DNA of 64,000 nucleotides from Paenirhizobium cremeum (GTDB taxonomy: Bacteria > Pseudomonadota > Alphaproteobacteria > Rhizobiales > Rhizobiaceae): assembly GCF_022884085.1 (NCBI RefSeq), contig NZ_JAGGCS010000001.1:491252-555251 (forward strand), in the 5' to 3' direction. Position 1 is the stretch's first letter; each line of letters opens with the position of its first letter. The translations under genes and the position numbers were made by a program. Of the stretch, positions 10,602 to 19,983 are shown piece by piece. Under the pieces are notes generated by a model. It was not told the DNA's origin, searched no databases, and worked only from the letters and a program-made list of their open reading frames with translations.

Positions 10602-11125
10602 CTAATTCGTCGCTTTCCCTGACGTCTGATCTTGCCGCACGCTGCAAGGCGGATAGGCTGCCCCCGCGGCCCCTGCCCGCTGCGAATACAGTCAATGACC
10701 TAACGGAATGTTGCTTAATTCCCGATTAACTATGGGCGTCGAGACCATTGCGCCGAGCCCCGTTGTTTCTGCATGACCGGTCATGGTACGAGAGATCCGC
10801 CTGAACCCACTTCACCCTTGTATGCCTGAAATGGTGATTCCCACAATTTTCTCTGGCGTCAAGCTCTTCCGACATCAAAACCAAAAGAAAAGCGGGGAAA
10901 TCCGGCCGCTCCGCACAATAGTGACCGCTTGGGGCAGATGTAGGACGGTTGCCGCAGGAAACAAGGGGCAAGCGCCATTTGCCAAAGCCCCGGACACGAA
11001 CACTGTTCGACACTTCCACCGAAACCGTAAATGATCGCATCGCTGGACATTGCCACCACCTTCGCCACAACCCGCCATCCGGCTGCGAATCGCCCTCTCC
11101 ACTCCGTTCGAGAACGGCGGCTTAC
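10602..11125. other. Gap between dnaG and rpoD
   Basis: No gene is supported in these 524 bases. They should hold the rpoD promoters, but I could not pick a convincing -35/-10 pair. A perfect 14-bp palindrome CATGACCGGTCATG lies at 10772-10785, about 170 bases upstream of the rpoD start, and is the only strong symmetric site. Confidence 0.45.
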
Positions 11126-13129
11126 TTACACGCCGTGACCGGTGGCGGCGCCCTTCACCCGTCCCGACATGACGCCGAAGCCATCGATGATCGCCTCCTG
11201 GTTTTCCATGCGCGTGACCTCAAGCTGCACCTGATGCAGCGCGCCGATGAGCTGGCCGATACGGTCGGCGTCCTCGGCCTCTGTCGCCTCGGCCACTTCG
11301 CGCTCCAGCTCCATCCGCTGACGCCGCAGCGCCTTGGCGCGTTTGTGCAGCGAATGCGCCTGCCCATAGGCTTCCCGTGCATCCTCCGGAGCCGCGATCT
11401 CGGTCGCGACCCAGAGCCGCGCATTGCGGATCTGCTGATCGAGGCTTTTGATCAGCGCTCCGTGTCCCTGTTCCTCCAGACGCGCGATCAGCCTTTCCCG
11501 CGTCAGCTCGGCCCCGGCGCCGGCCGCAGCCGTCAACAGGGAGGACCAGAGCTTCTGCAGCTCGCGGTTCTCGTAATCGATCGAGGCGATCTCGTCGTAC
11601 TCGTCCTGCAGAAGCTGGGGATGATTGACGATGGTGAGCGCCAACACGCTCTCGCGAAGTGCTGGCTGGTCCTGATGTCCCTTCACGAGACCGGAACGTG
11701 CCAGACGGTCCGAAATCCCGCCTCCGATGGCAGAATAGCCGCCCGGAGGCCGGCCGGTCCGGCCATTGTCGCGCCCACGCCCGCCGCGGTTAGCGTCGAA
11801 CCCGCCTCGCCTTTCGCCGCGATTATTCGAAGCCCCCTGAAAGAAGGCGTTCAGCCGGTCGCGGACATCCTGCTGATAGTGCCGCCGGACGTTTTCGTCG
11901 GCAATCACCGAAATCACCTGCTTCATCCGCGCCTCGAGTTCGGCGCGTTTTTCCGGCGTGTCGTACTGCCCGGCGCCTGCCTCGCGCAGCCAGACCATTT
12001 CGGCAAGCGGCCGCGCTTCCGAAAGCACCTTGTCGAAGGGCGTGCGACCGTCGTGCTTGACAAGGTCATCGGGGTCCTTGCCGTCGGGCAGCATGGCGAA
12101 ACGCACCGATTTTCCGGGTTTCAGATGCGGAAGCGCCAGATCCACCGCCCTGAAGGCCGCCCGCTGGCCGGCCCCGTCGCCATCGAAGCAGAGCACCGGC
12201 ACCGGTGTCAGTTTCCACATGAGGTCGAGCTGGTTTTCGGTAAGCGCCGTACCAAGAGGAGCAACGGCGTTTTCGACCCCCGCCTGATGCAGCGCGATCA
12301 CGTCCATATAGCCTTCGACCGCGATGATCGTATCGGCTCCGCCGGCGCCCTGAAGGGAACGGCGCGCGCGGGAAAAATTGAAGAGCACATTGCCCTTGTG
12401 GAAGAGCTCTGTCTCCGGCGAGTTCATGTATTTCGCCATGGCGTCCTGCGCCATCGCCCGCCCGCCGAAGGCAATCACCTTGTCGCGCGAAGACAGGATG
12501 GGAAACATGATGCGGTCGCGAAAATAATCGTAGGAAACCGGGATATCCGGTCCGTGGCGCACCAACCCGCAGGCCTCTATCTGTTCCTTGGGCACGCCCT
12601 TTGACGCGAGATGTTCCTTGAGCGCGTTGCGGCTCTCCGGCGCATACCCCAACCGGAAGGTCTCAATCGTGCGGCCGGATAATCCGCGCTCACGCAGATA
12701 GGCGCGCGCCCGTGCACCGTTCGCCGTCTGGAGCTGATCCTGAAAGAACTGCGTCGCCAGTTCCATGACGTCCAGCAGCGTCGTACGCTCGCGCTCCCGC
12801 TGCTGCGCCTGCAGGTCGGGCTTGGGCATGGGCACGCCCGCCATCTCAGCCACCTGCTCCACGGCCTCCGGAAAGCTCACCCCCTCGAGATCGGTGAGAA
12901 AGCGGAAGTGGTCGCCGGTCACCCCGCAACCGAAGCAGTGATAGCGTCCCTTGCGGTCCTCACAATGAAAGCTCGGACTTTTCTCGCCATGAAACGGGCA
13001 ACAGGCCCAATAATCGCCACGCGAGACGTTGGTCTTCTTCCTGTCCCACGAGACGCGACGGCCGATCACGGCCGAAATCGGCACGCGGTCACGGATCTCG
13101 TCAAGAAACTCGTTGGAAAAGCGCATCAT
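11126..13129 (-). CDS. dnaG: DNA primase DnaG
   Basis: The 667-residue primase makes RNA primers at the replication fork. Domains in order: the N-terminal zinc finger with ligands Cys44, His47, Cys65 and Cys68; the catalytic core with the TOPRIM motif VEGYMDVIALHQAG (roughly residues 270-285) and FDGDGAGQRAA; then a linker with a Gly/Arg/Asn-rich low-complexity stretch (about residues 435-475); and a C-terminal helicase-binding domain. GAGGAC precedes the ATG pair at 13129. Length is normal for rhizobia. Confidence 0.97.
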   Translation of the reverse strand: MMRFSNEFLDEIRDRVPISAVIGRRVSWDRKKTNVSRGDYWACCPFHGEKSPSFHCEDRKGRYHCFGCGVTGDHFRFLTDLEGVSFPEAVEQVAEMAGVPMPKPDLQAQQRERERTTLLDVMELATQFFQDQLQTANGARARAYLRERGLSGRTIETFRLGYAPESRNALKEHLASKGVPKEQIEACGLVRHGPDIPVSYDYFRDRIMFPILSSRDKVIAFGGRAMAQDAMAKYMNSPETELFHKGNVLFNFSRARRSLQGAGGADTIIAVEGYMDVIALHQAGVENAVAPLGTALTENQLDLMWKLTPVPVLCFDGDGAGQRAAFRAVDLALPHLKPGKSVRFAMLPDGKDPDDLVKHDGRTPFDKVLSEARPLAEMVWLREAGAGQYDTPEKRAELEARMKQVISVIADENVRRHYQQDVRDRLNAFFQGASNNRGERRGGFDANRGGRGRDNGRTGRPPGGYSAIGGGISDRLARSGLVKGHQDQPALRESVLALTIVNHPQLLQDEYDEIASIDYENRELQKLWSSLLTAAAGAGAELTRERLIARLEEQGHGALIKSLDQQIRNARLWVATEIAAPEDAREAYGQAHSLHKRAKALRRQRMELEREVAEATEAEDADRIGQLIGALHQVQLEVTRMENQEAIIDGFGVMSGRVKGAATGHGV

Positions 13130-13230
13130 GTCCTCGGGCTAGCCATTTTCATATAGGCTGGCATTTTATCAAACGCTACCGCCCTCTATCACCATGCCCG
13201 CTATTCACAGGCCACGGAAATTGGAAAGCT

Positions 13231-13260
13231 GAAAACAAAAACTCCGCCCGAAGACGGAGC
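13231..13260 (-). terminator. Intrinsic terminator after yqeY
   Basis: Read on the minus strand: a 7-bp stem (13242-13259) closed by a C(TTCG)G tetraloop, followed directly by TTTTTGTTTT. It lies about 30 bases after the stop of the GatB/YqeY gene. Confidence 0.88.
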
Positions 13261-13288
13261 TCCTGTTTCCATTGGCGATCCGAACCGC

Positions 13289-13741
13289 TTACTTCAAGAG
13301 ATCCTTCACCACGCCGGATGCCTTGGCGAAATCCATCTGGCCGGGATAACGCTCCTTGAGCAGCGCGATGCACTTGCCCATGTCCCGGAGCCCCTGGGCG
13401 CCGACCTCCTGAATGGCGGCGGCTGCGAGTTCGCTCACCTTCGCGTCGGAGAGCTGCTCCGGCATGAACGTCTTGATGATCTCGATTTCCTCGCGTTCCT
13501 GCTGGGCGAGTTCCGGCCGCGCATTGTCGGCATAGATTTTGGCCGACTCCTCACGCTGCTTAATCATCTTGGTCAGGATCTGCATGATCTCGTCGTCGCT
13601 GACCGGGTCCTTGCCCGCGCCGCGATTGGCAATGTCGCGATCCTTGATCGCGGTCTGGATCAGCCGCACTGTGGACGTACGGCGGGTATCCTTGGCCTTC
13701 AAAGATTCCTTCAGGGAATCGGCGAGTCTGTCGCGCATCAT
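13289..13741 (-). CDS. GatB/YqeY domain protein
   Basis: This 150-residue helical protein is the stand-alone YqeY family, related to the C-terminal tRNA-handling domain of GatB (Asp/Glu-tRNA amidotransferase). Visible traits are the N-terminal LKESLKAKDTRRTSTVRLI helix, the QREESAKIYADNARPELAQQE middle, and the C-terminal GVVKDLLK. Its cellular role is unknown. It often sits near dnaG and rpoD in bacteria, as here (160 bases upstream of dnaG), but its own terminator separates it from dnaG. Confidence 0.92.
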   Translation of the reverse strand: MMRDRLADSLKESLKAKDTRRTSTVRLIQTAIKDRDIANRGAGKDPVSDDEIMQILTKMIKQREESAKIYADNARPELAQQEREEIEIIKTFMPEQLSDAKVSELAAAAIQEVGAQGLRDMGKCIALLKERYPGQMDFAKASGVVKDLLK

Positions 13742-14053
13742 ATTCCTTCTCCATGGAAAAGCCGGCTTGCAGGCTTCACCGATTGTGGCTTTTCCTTGTC
13801 ATTTCCGCCGAAGCAATAGCCAGTCCGACACGCCCGCGCAAATCAATTACACAACCCATTGAAATACATGGGAGTTAATCCAACGAAGACAATTGACCGC
13901 AGGGATCGATCCGTCTATTTTCCGGCACCTGCACGAAAATTGTCATCAGGGCGGAAAGCGCGCATTGTCGCGCGCCCTCGATCTGCGACATAAATGGCCC
14001 TCAGGCCCCGTTCCTTCAAGGACCGGCGGTTTGCGGCCGGACAAGGAACGAAC
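13742..14053. other. Divergent control region of yqeY and carA
   Basis: The gap holds the carA promoter listed separately and a long carA leader. The leader folds into a 10-bp hairpin with a 5-base bulge (AGGGC/GCCCT and GCGCG/CGCGC arms, about 13948-13978) that has no T tail, so it is not an intrinsic terminator. No gene is visible. Confidence 0.45.
13893..13921 (+). promoter_or_regulatory. Candidate sigma-70 promoter of carA
   Basis: TTGACC, a 17-base spacer, then TATTTT. Transcription would start near 13928, giving a leader of about 125 bases before the carA ATG. Confidence 0.5.
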
Positions 14054-15259
14054 ATGACCTCGACAGCCCCATGGACCACCCGCAAGCCGACCGCCCTTCT
14101 GGTTCTCGCCGACGGCACCGTCATCGAAGGACAGGGCATAGGCGCAACAGGCAAGGTCCAGGCAGAAGTCTGCTTCAACACGGCGCTCACCGGATATGAG
14201 GAAATCCTCACCGACCCCTCCTATCTCGGCCAGATCGTCACCTTCACCTTCCCGCATATCGGCAATGTCGGCACCAACGAGGAAGACATCGAGGACCTGA
14301 CGCCCGCCGCCCGGCGCGGCGCTGTCGGCGTCATCTTCAAGGCCGACATCACCGATCCCTCCAACTACCGCGCCGCCAAGCATCTCGACGCCTGGCTGAA
14401 GGCCCGCGGCATCATCGGCCTGAGTGGCATCGATACCCGGGCATTGACCGCCTGGATCCGCGAGCACGGCGCGCCGAATGCCGTCATCGCCCACGATCCG
14501 AACGGCGTCTTCGACGTCGACACGCTGAAAGCCGAGGCCAAGGCCTGGAGCGGCCTCGTTGGCCTCGACCTCGCCATCGAGGCGACCTCCGGCCAGTCCT
14601 CCGAATGGAAGGAAAAGCCCTGGGTCTGGAACGAAGGCTATAGCGAACTCGATCCGGCCGGCGCGAAGTATCACGTCGTCTGCGTCGACTACGGCGTGAA
14701 GCGCAACATCCTGCGCCTCTTCACCGGCCTCGATTGCCGTGTGACGGTGGTTCCCGCCAAGACCTCGGCCGAAGACATCCTGGCGCTCAATCCCGATGGC
14801 ATCTTCCTGTCGAACGGCCCGGGCGACCCGGCCGCCACCGGCGAATATGCCGTGCCGGTCATCCGCAAGCTCGTCGAAAGCGGCCTTCCGGTCTTCGGCA
14901 TCTGCCTCGGTCACCAGATGCTGGCGCTGGCGCTCGGCGGCACCACCGTCAAGATGCATCAGGGCCATCACGGTGCCAACCATCCGGTCAAGGACTACAC
15001 CACCGACAAGGTCGAGATCGTCTCGATGAACCACGGCTTCGCAGTCGACAAGAACAGCCTGCCGGAAAGCGTTGAGGAGACTCACGTTTCCCTGTTCGAC
15101 GGTTCCAACTGCGGCCTGCGCCTCGTCGGCAAGCCCGTCTTCTCGGTCCAGCATCACCCCGAGGCCTCCCCCGGCCCGCAGGACAGCCACTATCTCTTCC
15201 GCCGCTTCATCAACATGGTGCGCGAGAAAAAGGGTGAGCCGGCGCTGGCAGAGCGTTGA
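14054..15259 (+). CDS. carA: Carbamoyl-phosphate synthase small subunit CarA
   Basis: The 401-residue glutaminase subunit supplies ammonia from glutamine to CarB for carbamoyl phosphate, feeding arginine and pyrimidine synthesis. It has the N-terminal CPSase small-chain domain (FNTALTGYEEILTDPSY) and a C-terminal class I amidotransferase domain with nucleophile Cys284 in GICLGHQML and the His368/Glu370 pair in HHPEAS. AAGGAACG precedes the ATG at 14054; a longer reading upstream is not family-like. carB is 5.7 kb away with its own promoter, as usual in rhizobia, so the two subunits must be co-regulated in trans. Confidence 0.97.
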   Translation: MTSTAPWTTRKPTALLVLADGTVIEGQGIGATGKVQAEVCFNTALTGYEEILTDPSYLGQIVTFTFPHIGNVGTNEEDIEDLTPAARRGAVGVIFKADITDPSNYRAAKHLDAWLKARGIIGLSGIDTRALTAWIREHGAPNAVIAHDPNGVFDVDTLKAEAKAWSGLVGLDLAIEATSGQSSEWKEKPWVWNEGYSELDPAGAKYHVVCVDYGVKRNILRLFTGLDCRVTVVPAKTSAEDILALNPDGIFLSNGPGDPAATGEYAVPVIRKLVESGLPVFGICLGHQMLALALGGTTVKMHQGHHGANHPVKDYTTDKVEIVSMNHGFAVDKNSLPESVEETHVSLFDGSNCGLRLVGKPVFSVQHHPEASPGPQDSHYLFRRFINMVREKKGEPALAER

Positions 15260-15285
15260 TCGGACTCGCTCATTGGAGACAGCAG

Positions 15286-15315
15286 AACGGCCCGGTCAGA
15301 TCCGGGCCGTTTTCA
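15286..15315 (+). terminator. Terminator of carA, overlapping the MATE gene end
   Basis: A 10-bp perfect stem (15286-15295 with 15302-15311) followed by TTT. The right arm is the last coding sequence of the convergent MATE gene and its stop codon lies in the loop, so one element serves the carA end and constrains the MATE C-terminus. Confidence 0.8.
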
Positions 15316-16696
15316 TTTCGAAACGCACCCGGTGGAAGAAGCGCAGGCACAGCATGACGGAGGCGGTCAGGAGACCGATCAGGAACCCCATCCAGATGCC
15401 GACGCCGCCATAACCCAGAGGAAAAGCGATGAGCCAGGCCAGGAAAAAGCCGACCGGCCAGTAGGCGATCAGCGCCAGCAGCATTGGAACCCTCGCGTCC
15501 TTGAGACCGCGCAACAAGCCGGAGGCGATCGCCTGCAAGCCGTCGACCAGCTGGAAGATACCGGCGATCACCACCAGCGGGCCGGCGAAGTCGAGCACGG
15601 CTGCGGCGTCCGGGGTATGGGCGTTGATGAAGGCGCTGCTCAGCACCCGCGGCATGGAATAGAACAGAATGCCGCCCGAAAGCGACATCAGGCTGGCGAT
15701 CCCGAGCACGGCGATCGCCGCCCGTATGAGATCGGGATAATCGCCCCGCCCATGCGCGAGACCGATGCGGACCGTAGCCGCCTGCGACAGTCCGAGCGGG
15801 AACATGAAGGCGATGGAAGCGAGCTGAAGCGCGATACCATGCGCGGCAAGCTCGATCGTACCGATCTTGCCCATCAGCAATGAGGCGGCGGCAAACAGAC
15901 TGACCTCGGCCAGAACGGTCACACTGATCGGCAGGCCGAGATGCACGACTTCCCAAAGCGCATGCCAGTCCGGCCGCCAAAACCGGACGAAAAGCTCGTA
16001 GCGGCGCGTCTCCTCGCGTGTCTCGATATAGGCGACCATGAACAGGAAACTTGCCCACTGTACCGTGACGGCGACGATGGCAGCGCCTGTCATGCCGAGC
16101 GCCGGCAGACCGAAATGACCAAGCACCAGCGCATAGGCCAGCACCGCATTCATCACCAGCACGGCCAGCGTCACATAAAGGATGATACCTGCCCTGCCGG
16201 TCGCGCTGACGAGCGAGCGCAGCACGGCGAAAAGCAATGCCGGCAGCAGGCCGAACTGAACGATCATCACATAATGGGCAGCGAGTGAGGCGACTTCCGG
16301 CTTCTGCCCGAGTGCCAGCAGGATCGTCTCGGCATGGAAGAACAACGGCGCCGTCATCAGCGTGTAGGCGATCGACACCCACATGCCCATGCGGATGGAA
16401 CGGCGGACGGACACGGCGTCCCCGCGTCCATAGGCCTGCGCGACCATCGGAACGACGGCAATGGAAAAGCCGGACCCGAAGATGAAGATGGTGAAAAAGA
16501 ACTGTCCGGCAAGGACCATAGCGGCGAGCGACTGCGCACCGAGCTGGCCGACAATCACCACGTCCGTCGTGTGGATACCGAGCTGCGCAAGCTGGGCGCC
16601 GATCAGCGGGATGCCGAGCTTCAGCGTCGCGAGAATGTGCGACCGCCAGCTTGCTGCACCGGGCCTTGCGACCGAAATTGAGGCTTGCGTATTCAT
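15296..16696 (-). CDS. MATE family multidrug efflux transporter
   Basis: The 466-residue inner membrane protein has about twelve hydrophobic segments in two related halves, with MATE features such as LGIPLIGAQLAQLGIHTTDVV near the start and the matching second-half LGLPISVTVLAEVSLFAAASLLMG. MATE pumps export cationic drugs and metabolites against sodium or proton entry. The start at 16696 (MNTQASISVARP) fits the family length; an in-frame extension of 44 residues upstream is Arg/Ser-rich and unlikely. The ribosome site is weak (GGGTG). Confidence 0.88.
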   Translation of the reverse strand: MNTQASISVARPGAASWRSHILATLKLGIPLIGAQLAQLGIHTTDVVIVGQLGAQSLAAMVLAGQFFFTIFIFGSGFSIAVVPMVAQAYGRGDAVSVRRSIRMGMWVSIAYTLMTAPLFFHAETILLALGQKPEVASLAAHYVMIVQFGLLPALLFAVLRSLVSATGRAGIILYVTLAVLVMNAVLAYALVLGHFGLPALGMTGAAIVAVTVQWASFLFMVAYIETREETRRYELFVRFWRPDWHALWEVVHLGLPISVTVLAEVSLFAAASLLMGKIGTIELAAHGIALQLASIAFMFPLGLSQAATVRIGLAHGRGDYPDLIRAAIAVLGIASLMSLSGGILFYSMPRVLSSAFINAHTPDAAAVLDFAGPLVVIAGIFQLVDGLQAIASGLLRGLKDARVPMLLALIAYWPVGFFLAWLIAFPLGYGGVGIWMGFLIGLLTASVMLCLRFFHRVRFEMKTARI

Positions 16697-16853
16697 GATG
16701 GCACCCAAGACGAAAAAAGCCGCTTCCAGAGATGACTGGCGAGCGGCGCGCGACCTTTGCATAAGGGAAACGCCGGAGGGGAGCAAGGCGGGCTTTCCAT
16801 CGAGAAATAAATATCGTGGACGCTTCACATTAACTGATAGGTTGCGGGCAGGC

Positions 16854-17759
16854 CTATTTTTCCGCCGCCCGATCGTGGCGCACGAAATCCACGAACGCCT
16901 TCAGCGGAGCCGGCATGTAACGGCGGCTCGGATAATAAAGGAACGGACCTGAAAAAGACTGTTCCCAGCCTGGCAGCACGGGCAGCAATGCGCCGGAAGC
17001 GAGGTCATCGCGCAGGAACTCCTCGAAAGTGAAGATGATGCCGAGCCCGGCGCGCGCGGCGGCCAGTTCCAGATCGATGGATTCGGCGATCAGGCGGGGC
17101 TGCGGATGAACTGTCATCGTCTCGCCATCACGTTCGAACGCCCAGGAGACGGTACGCCCGCTTGCAAAACGGTGCAGGACGGCCTCATGGCCGACAAGTT
17201 CGCGCGGATGGGAAGGCGCGCCGCGCCGCTCGATATAGGCGGGAGCGGCAGCGCCCAGATAGCTCTGGCGGCGCGGCCCGAGCGGTATGGCGATCATGTC
17301 CTGATGCAGCGCCTCCTCGTAGCGCACGCCGGCGTCATATCCTTCCGCCAACACGTCGACAAAGGCATCGTTGACCGAAACCTCCAGGATAATCTCCGGA
17401 TAGGCGGCGAGGAACCGGCTGGCAATATCCGGCAAGATGTTGCGGGCGACGATACCCGGCACATTGAGCCGCAGCCGACCCGCCGGCCGGTCGCGAAAGC
17501 TGTTGATCGCATCGAGCGCCGTCTCGATCTCGGCAAGTCCGGGTGTCAGCCGTTCCAGAAGCCGCTCTCCGGCGTCGGTCAGCGTCACGCTGCGGGTCGT
17601 CCGGTTGAAAAGCCGCACGCCGAGCTGCGCTTCCAGCCGTCGCATCGCCTCGCTTAGAGAGGACGCGGAAACCCCGCGCAACTTGCCCGCCGCCCGAAAG
17701 CTGCGAAGGCGCGCGATGGTGGCGAAGGCGTCGAGCTCCGCAAGCGGTAGATTGCTCAT
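16854..17759 (-). CDS. LysR-family transcriptional regulator
   Basis: The 301-residue regulator starts MSNLPLAELDAFATIARLRSFRAAG with a winged helix-turn-helix over residues 5-65 and a substrate-binding domain after residue 90. The branch resembles regulators that sit divergently to oxidoreductases. It is divergent from the aldo/keto reductase gene across 114 bases, and likely regulates it from that gap. The effector is unknown. Confidence 0.87.
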   Translation of the reverse strand: MSNLPLAELDAFATIARLRSFRAAGKLRGVSASSLSEAMRRLEAQLGVRLFNRTTRSVTLTDAGERLLERLTPGLAEIETALDAINSFRDRPAGRLRLNVPGIVARNILPDIASRFLAAYPEIILEVSVNDAFVDVLAEGYDAGVRYEEALHQDMIAIPLGPRRQSYLGAAAPAYIERRGAPSHPRELVGHEAVLHRFASGRTVSWAFERDGETMTVHPQPRLIAESIDLELAAARAGLGIIFTFEEFLRDDLASGALLPVLPGWEQSFSGPFLYYPSRRYMPAPLKAFVDFVRHDRAAEK

Positions 17760-17873
17760 TGTACAAAAATCCAAACAGGCTGTTTCGTTTGCATCGGATT
17801 ATCGCACAAAGCGTCAGGAGGTAGAAAGAGCTGCGGCGACATCCCCGCCACGGAATTTCGAAAGGAGCCCAAA

Positions 17874-18866
17874 ATGCAGATTGCAAAACTCGGCCGGACC
17901 GGCCCCTCCGTCTCCCGCTTCGGCCTCGGCTGCATGGGAATGTCCGGCATGTATGGCGATGCCGACCGGAACGAGAGCATCGCCACCATCCACGCAGCCC
18001 TCGATGCCGGCATCAACCTGCTCGACACCGGCGATTTCTACGGCATGGGTCACAATGAGATGCTGATCGCCGAAGCCCTGAAGGGCCGCCCCCGCGACAA
18101 TGTCCTGCTCAGCGTCAAATTCGGAGCCCAGCGCGATCCGGCAGCCGGCTGGATCGGGTTCGATGCCCGTCCCGCGGCTGTGAAGACAGCACTCGCCTAT
18201 ACGCTCCAGAGGCTCGGCGTCGACCATATCGACATCTACCGCCCGGCACGCCTCGATCCCGCGGTGCCCATCGAAGATACCATCGGCGCCATCGCCGACA
18301 TGGTGAAGGCAGGCTTCGTCCGCCACATCGGCCTTTCCGAAGTCGGCGCCGACACGATCCGCCGCGCCGCAGCCGTCCATCCGATCGCCGACCTGCAGAT
18401 AGAATATTCGGTCATCTCCCGCGGCATCGAGGACAGGATACTGCCCACCTGCCGCGAACTCGGCATCGGCATCACGGCCTATGGCGTGCTGTCCCGCGGC
18501 CTCATCAGCGGCCACTGGCAGCCTGCCGGAATAGGCAATAATGACTTCCGTGCCCACTCACCTCGCTTTCAGGGCGAGAACGCAACCCACAATCTCGCGC
18601 TCGCGGAAGCGCTCGGCAAGGTCGCCGCTTCGAAAGGCATGACGACCGCTCAGGCCGCAATCGCCTGGGTTGCCGCCCAGGGTGACGACATCGTGCCGCT
18701 GATTGGAGCCCGCCGCCGTGATCGCCTTAAGGAATCCCTCGGCGCAGCGGATTTCTCCCTGACCCCGGAGGATCTGGCGGCGATCGAACGCGCCGTGCCG
18801 AAGGGCTCTGCCGCCGGCACGCGCTACGCGGAAGCACAGATGGCGCATCTCGACAGCGAGAAGTGA
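17874..18866 (+). CDS. Aldo/keto reductase with an altered catalytic tetrad
   Basis: The 330-residue protein has the (beta/alpha)8 aldo/keto reductase fold: N-terminal LGRTGPSVSRFGLGCMGMSG, Asp51, Tyr56 and Lys82 of the usual tetrad, and a C-terminal NADPH-binding segment with VPLIGARRRDRLKE. At the place of the tetrad histidine (normally LYQLHR-like) it reads IYRPAR, with Ala125. This form recurs in a bacterial subfamily I recall, so it is not a random mutation, but activity may differ. AAAGGAGCCC precedes the ATG. It is divergent from the LysR gene. Confidence 0.87.
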   Translation: MQIAKLGRTGPSVSRFGLGCMGMSGMYGDADRNESIATIHAALDAGINLLDTGDFYGMGHNEMLIAEALKGRPRDNVLLSVKFGAQRDPAAGWIGFDARPAAVKTALAYTLQRLGVDHIDIYRPARLDPAVPIEDTIGAIADMVKAGFVRHIGLSEVGADTIRRAAAVHPIADLQIEYSVISRGIEDRILPTCRELGIGITAYGVLSRGLISGHWQPAGIGNNDFRAHSPRFQGENATHNLALAEALGKVAASKGMTTAQAAIAWVAAQGDDIVPLIGARRRDRLKESLGAADFSLTPEDLAAIERAVPKGSAAGTRYAEAQMAHLDSEK

Positions 18867-18882
18867 CCTTCAGACATGAAGG

Positions 18883-18907
18883 CGGCCCGGTCGAAGCCGG
18901 GCCGTTC
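18883..18907 (+). terminator. Terminator of the aldo/keto reductase gene
   Basis: An 8-bp GC-rich stem (18883-18890 with 18897-18904) with a 6-base loop, followed by a short TTCCT tail, 16 bases after the stop codon. Confidence 0.7.
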
Positions 18908-18945
18908 CTGATTTCATTTCGTCCCGACGCAGACCTTTAGCCGCA

Positions 18946-19875
18946 TCAGATCGATCCGGAGAAAGTGTCGCAAGCCTCGACCTTGCCGCTGTCGAAACCG
19001 CGCTTGAACCACTTCATCCGCTGGGCGGAGGTACCGTGATTGAAGCTGTCGGGAACGACATAGCCCTGGCTGCGCTTCTGCAGCGTGTCGTCGCCGATCT
19101 GCCTGGCGGCGTTGAGCGCTTCTTCGAGATCGCCCGATTCAAGCAATCCCTTCTGCTCCGTATACTTGCCCCAGATGCCGGCAAAACAATCCGCCTGGAG
19201 TTCGACGCGCACCGACATCTGGTTGGCCTCGACCTCACTCATCGACTGCCGCATCTGGTTGAACTTCGGCAGGATGCCGGTGAGGTTCTGCACGTGATGG
19301 CCGACCTCATGCGCGACGACATAGGCTTCGGCAAAGTCACCGGAGGCGCCGAATCGATTGCTGAGTTCCCGGAAGAAATCCGTGTCGAGATAGACCTTGC
19401 GATCGCCAGGGCAGTAGAACGGCCCGGTGGCGGCAGAAGCGGTTCCGCAGGCGGAAGCCGTCCTGCCGGCAAACAGGACCAGCGTCGGTTCTTCGTAGGT
19501 TTCCCCTGCAGCCTTGAAGATACCGTTCCAGGTATCTTCCGTCTCGGCAAGGACGGTGCGAACGAAAGCCGTCATCTCGTCGCTAGCCGGCTGCGAGGGT
19601 CGCTCACCGACCGATTGCTCGTAGCCCGAACCCTGCTGCTGCATCGAGCCGTCGCCCAGCAGCTGCAGCATGTCGATGCCCATCATCTTCAGGACGAAGT
19701 AGATCACGATCAGGAAGACGATCGTTCCGATGCTCATCCCGCCGCCGCGCCGTCCGCCCGAAGGGATCTGGATACCGGATCGCCCGAACGGATCGCGTCC
19801 CATGCCGCTACGGCCGGTCGAGGAACCGCGCCGGTCTTCAACATTGTCCGATTGACGTCGGCCCTTCCATTCCAT
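18946..19875 (-). CDS. Neutral zinc metallopeptidase family protein (YpfJ-like)
   Basis: The 309-residue protein has a Gly/Arg-rich N-terminus, one membrane helix (about residues 48-66), a spacer, and a C-terminal zinc peptidase domain with HEVGH (His189, Glu190, His193) and conserved RQIGDDTLQKRSQGYVVPDSFNHGTSAQR-type end. It belongs to the YpfJ/putative neutral zinc metallopeptidase family, whose substrates are unknown. The domain probably faces the periplasm. The start at 19875 is chosen because GGAGAGG sits about 9 bases before it. Confidence 0.87.
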   Translation of the reverse strand: MEWKGRRQSDNVEDRRGSSTGRSGMGRDPFGRSGIQIPSGGRRGGGMSIGTIVFLIVIYFVLKMMGIDMLQLLGDGSMQQQGSGYEQSVGERPSQPASDEMTAFVRTVLAETEDTWNGIFKAAGETYEEPTLVLFAGRTASACGTASAATGPFYCPGDRKVYLDTDFFRELSNRFGASGDFAEAYVVAHEVGHHVQNLTGILPKFNQMRQSMSEVEANQMSVRVELQADCFAGIWGKYTEQKGLLESGDLEEALNAARQIGDDTLQKRSQGYVVPDSFNHGTSAQRMKWFKRGFDSGKVEACDTFSGSI

Positions 19876-19983
19876 GATGCTCATCCTCTCCACCGGGCAA
19901 GTCACGCCCTTGGAAACAGTCTATAATGCAAACCGTTCCCTGCGGCCACGCTAATTGAGAGAATGCAGTTGAAACCGACCCTC

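Noticed and set aside
11126-12604. A long plus-strand frame over dnaG
   Set aside because: Antisense to dnaG, whose zinc finger and TOPRIM motifs are intact.
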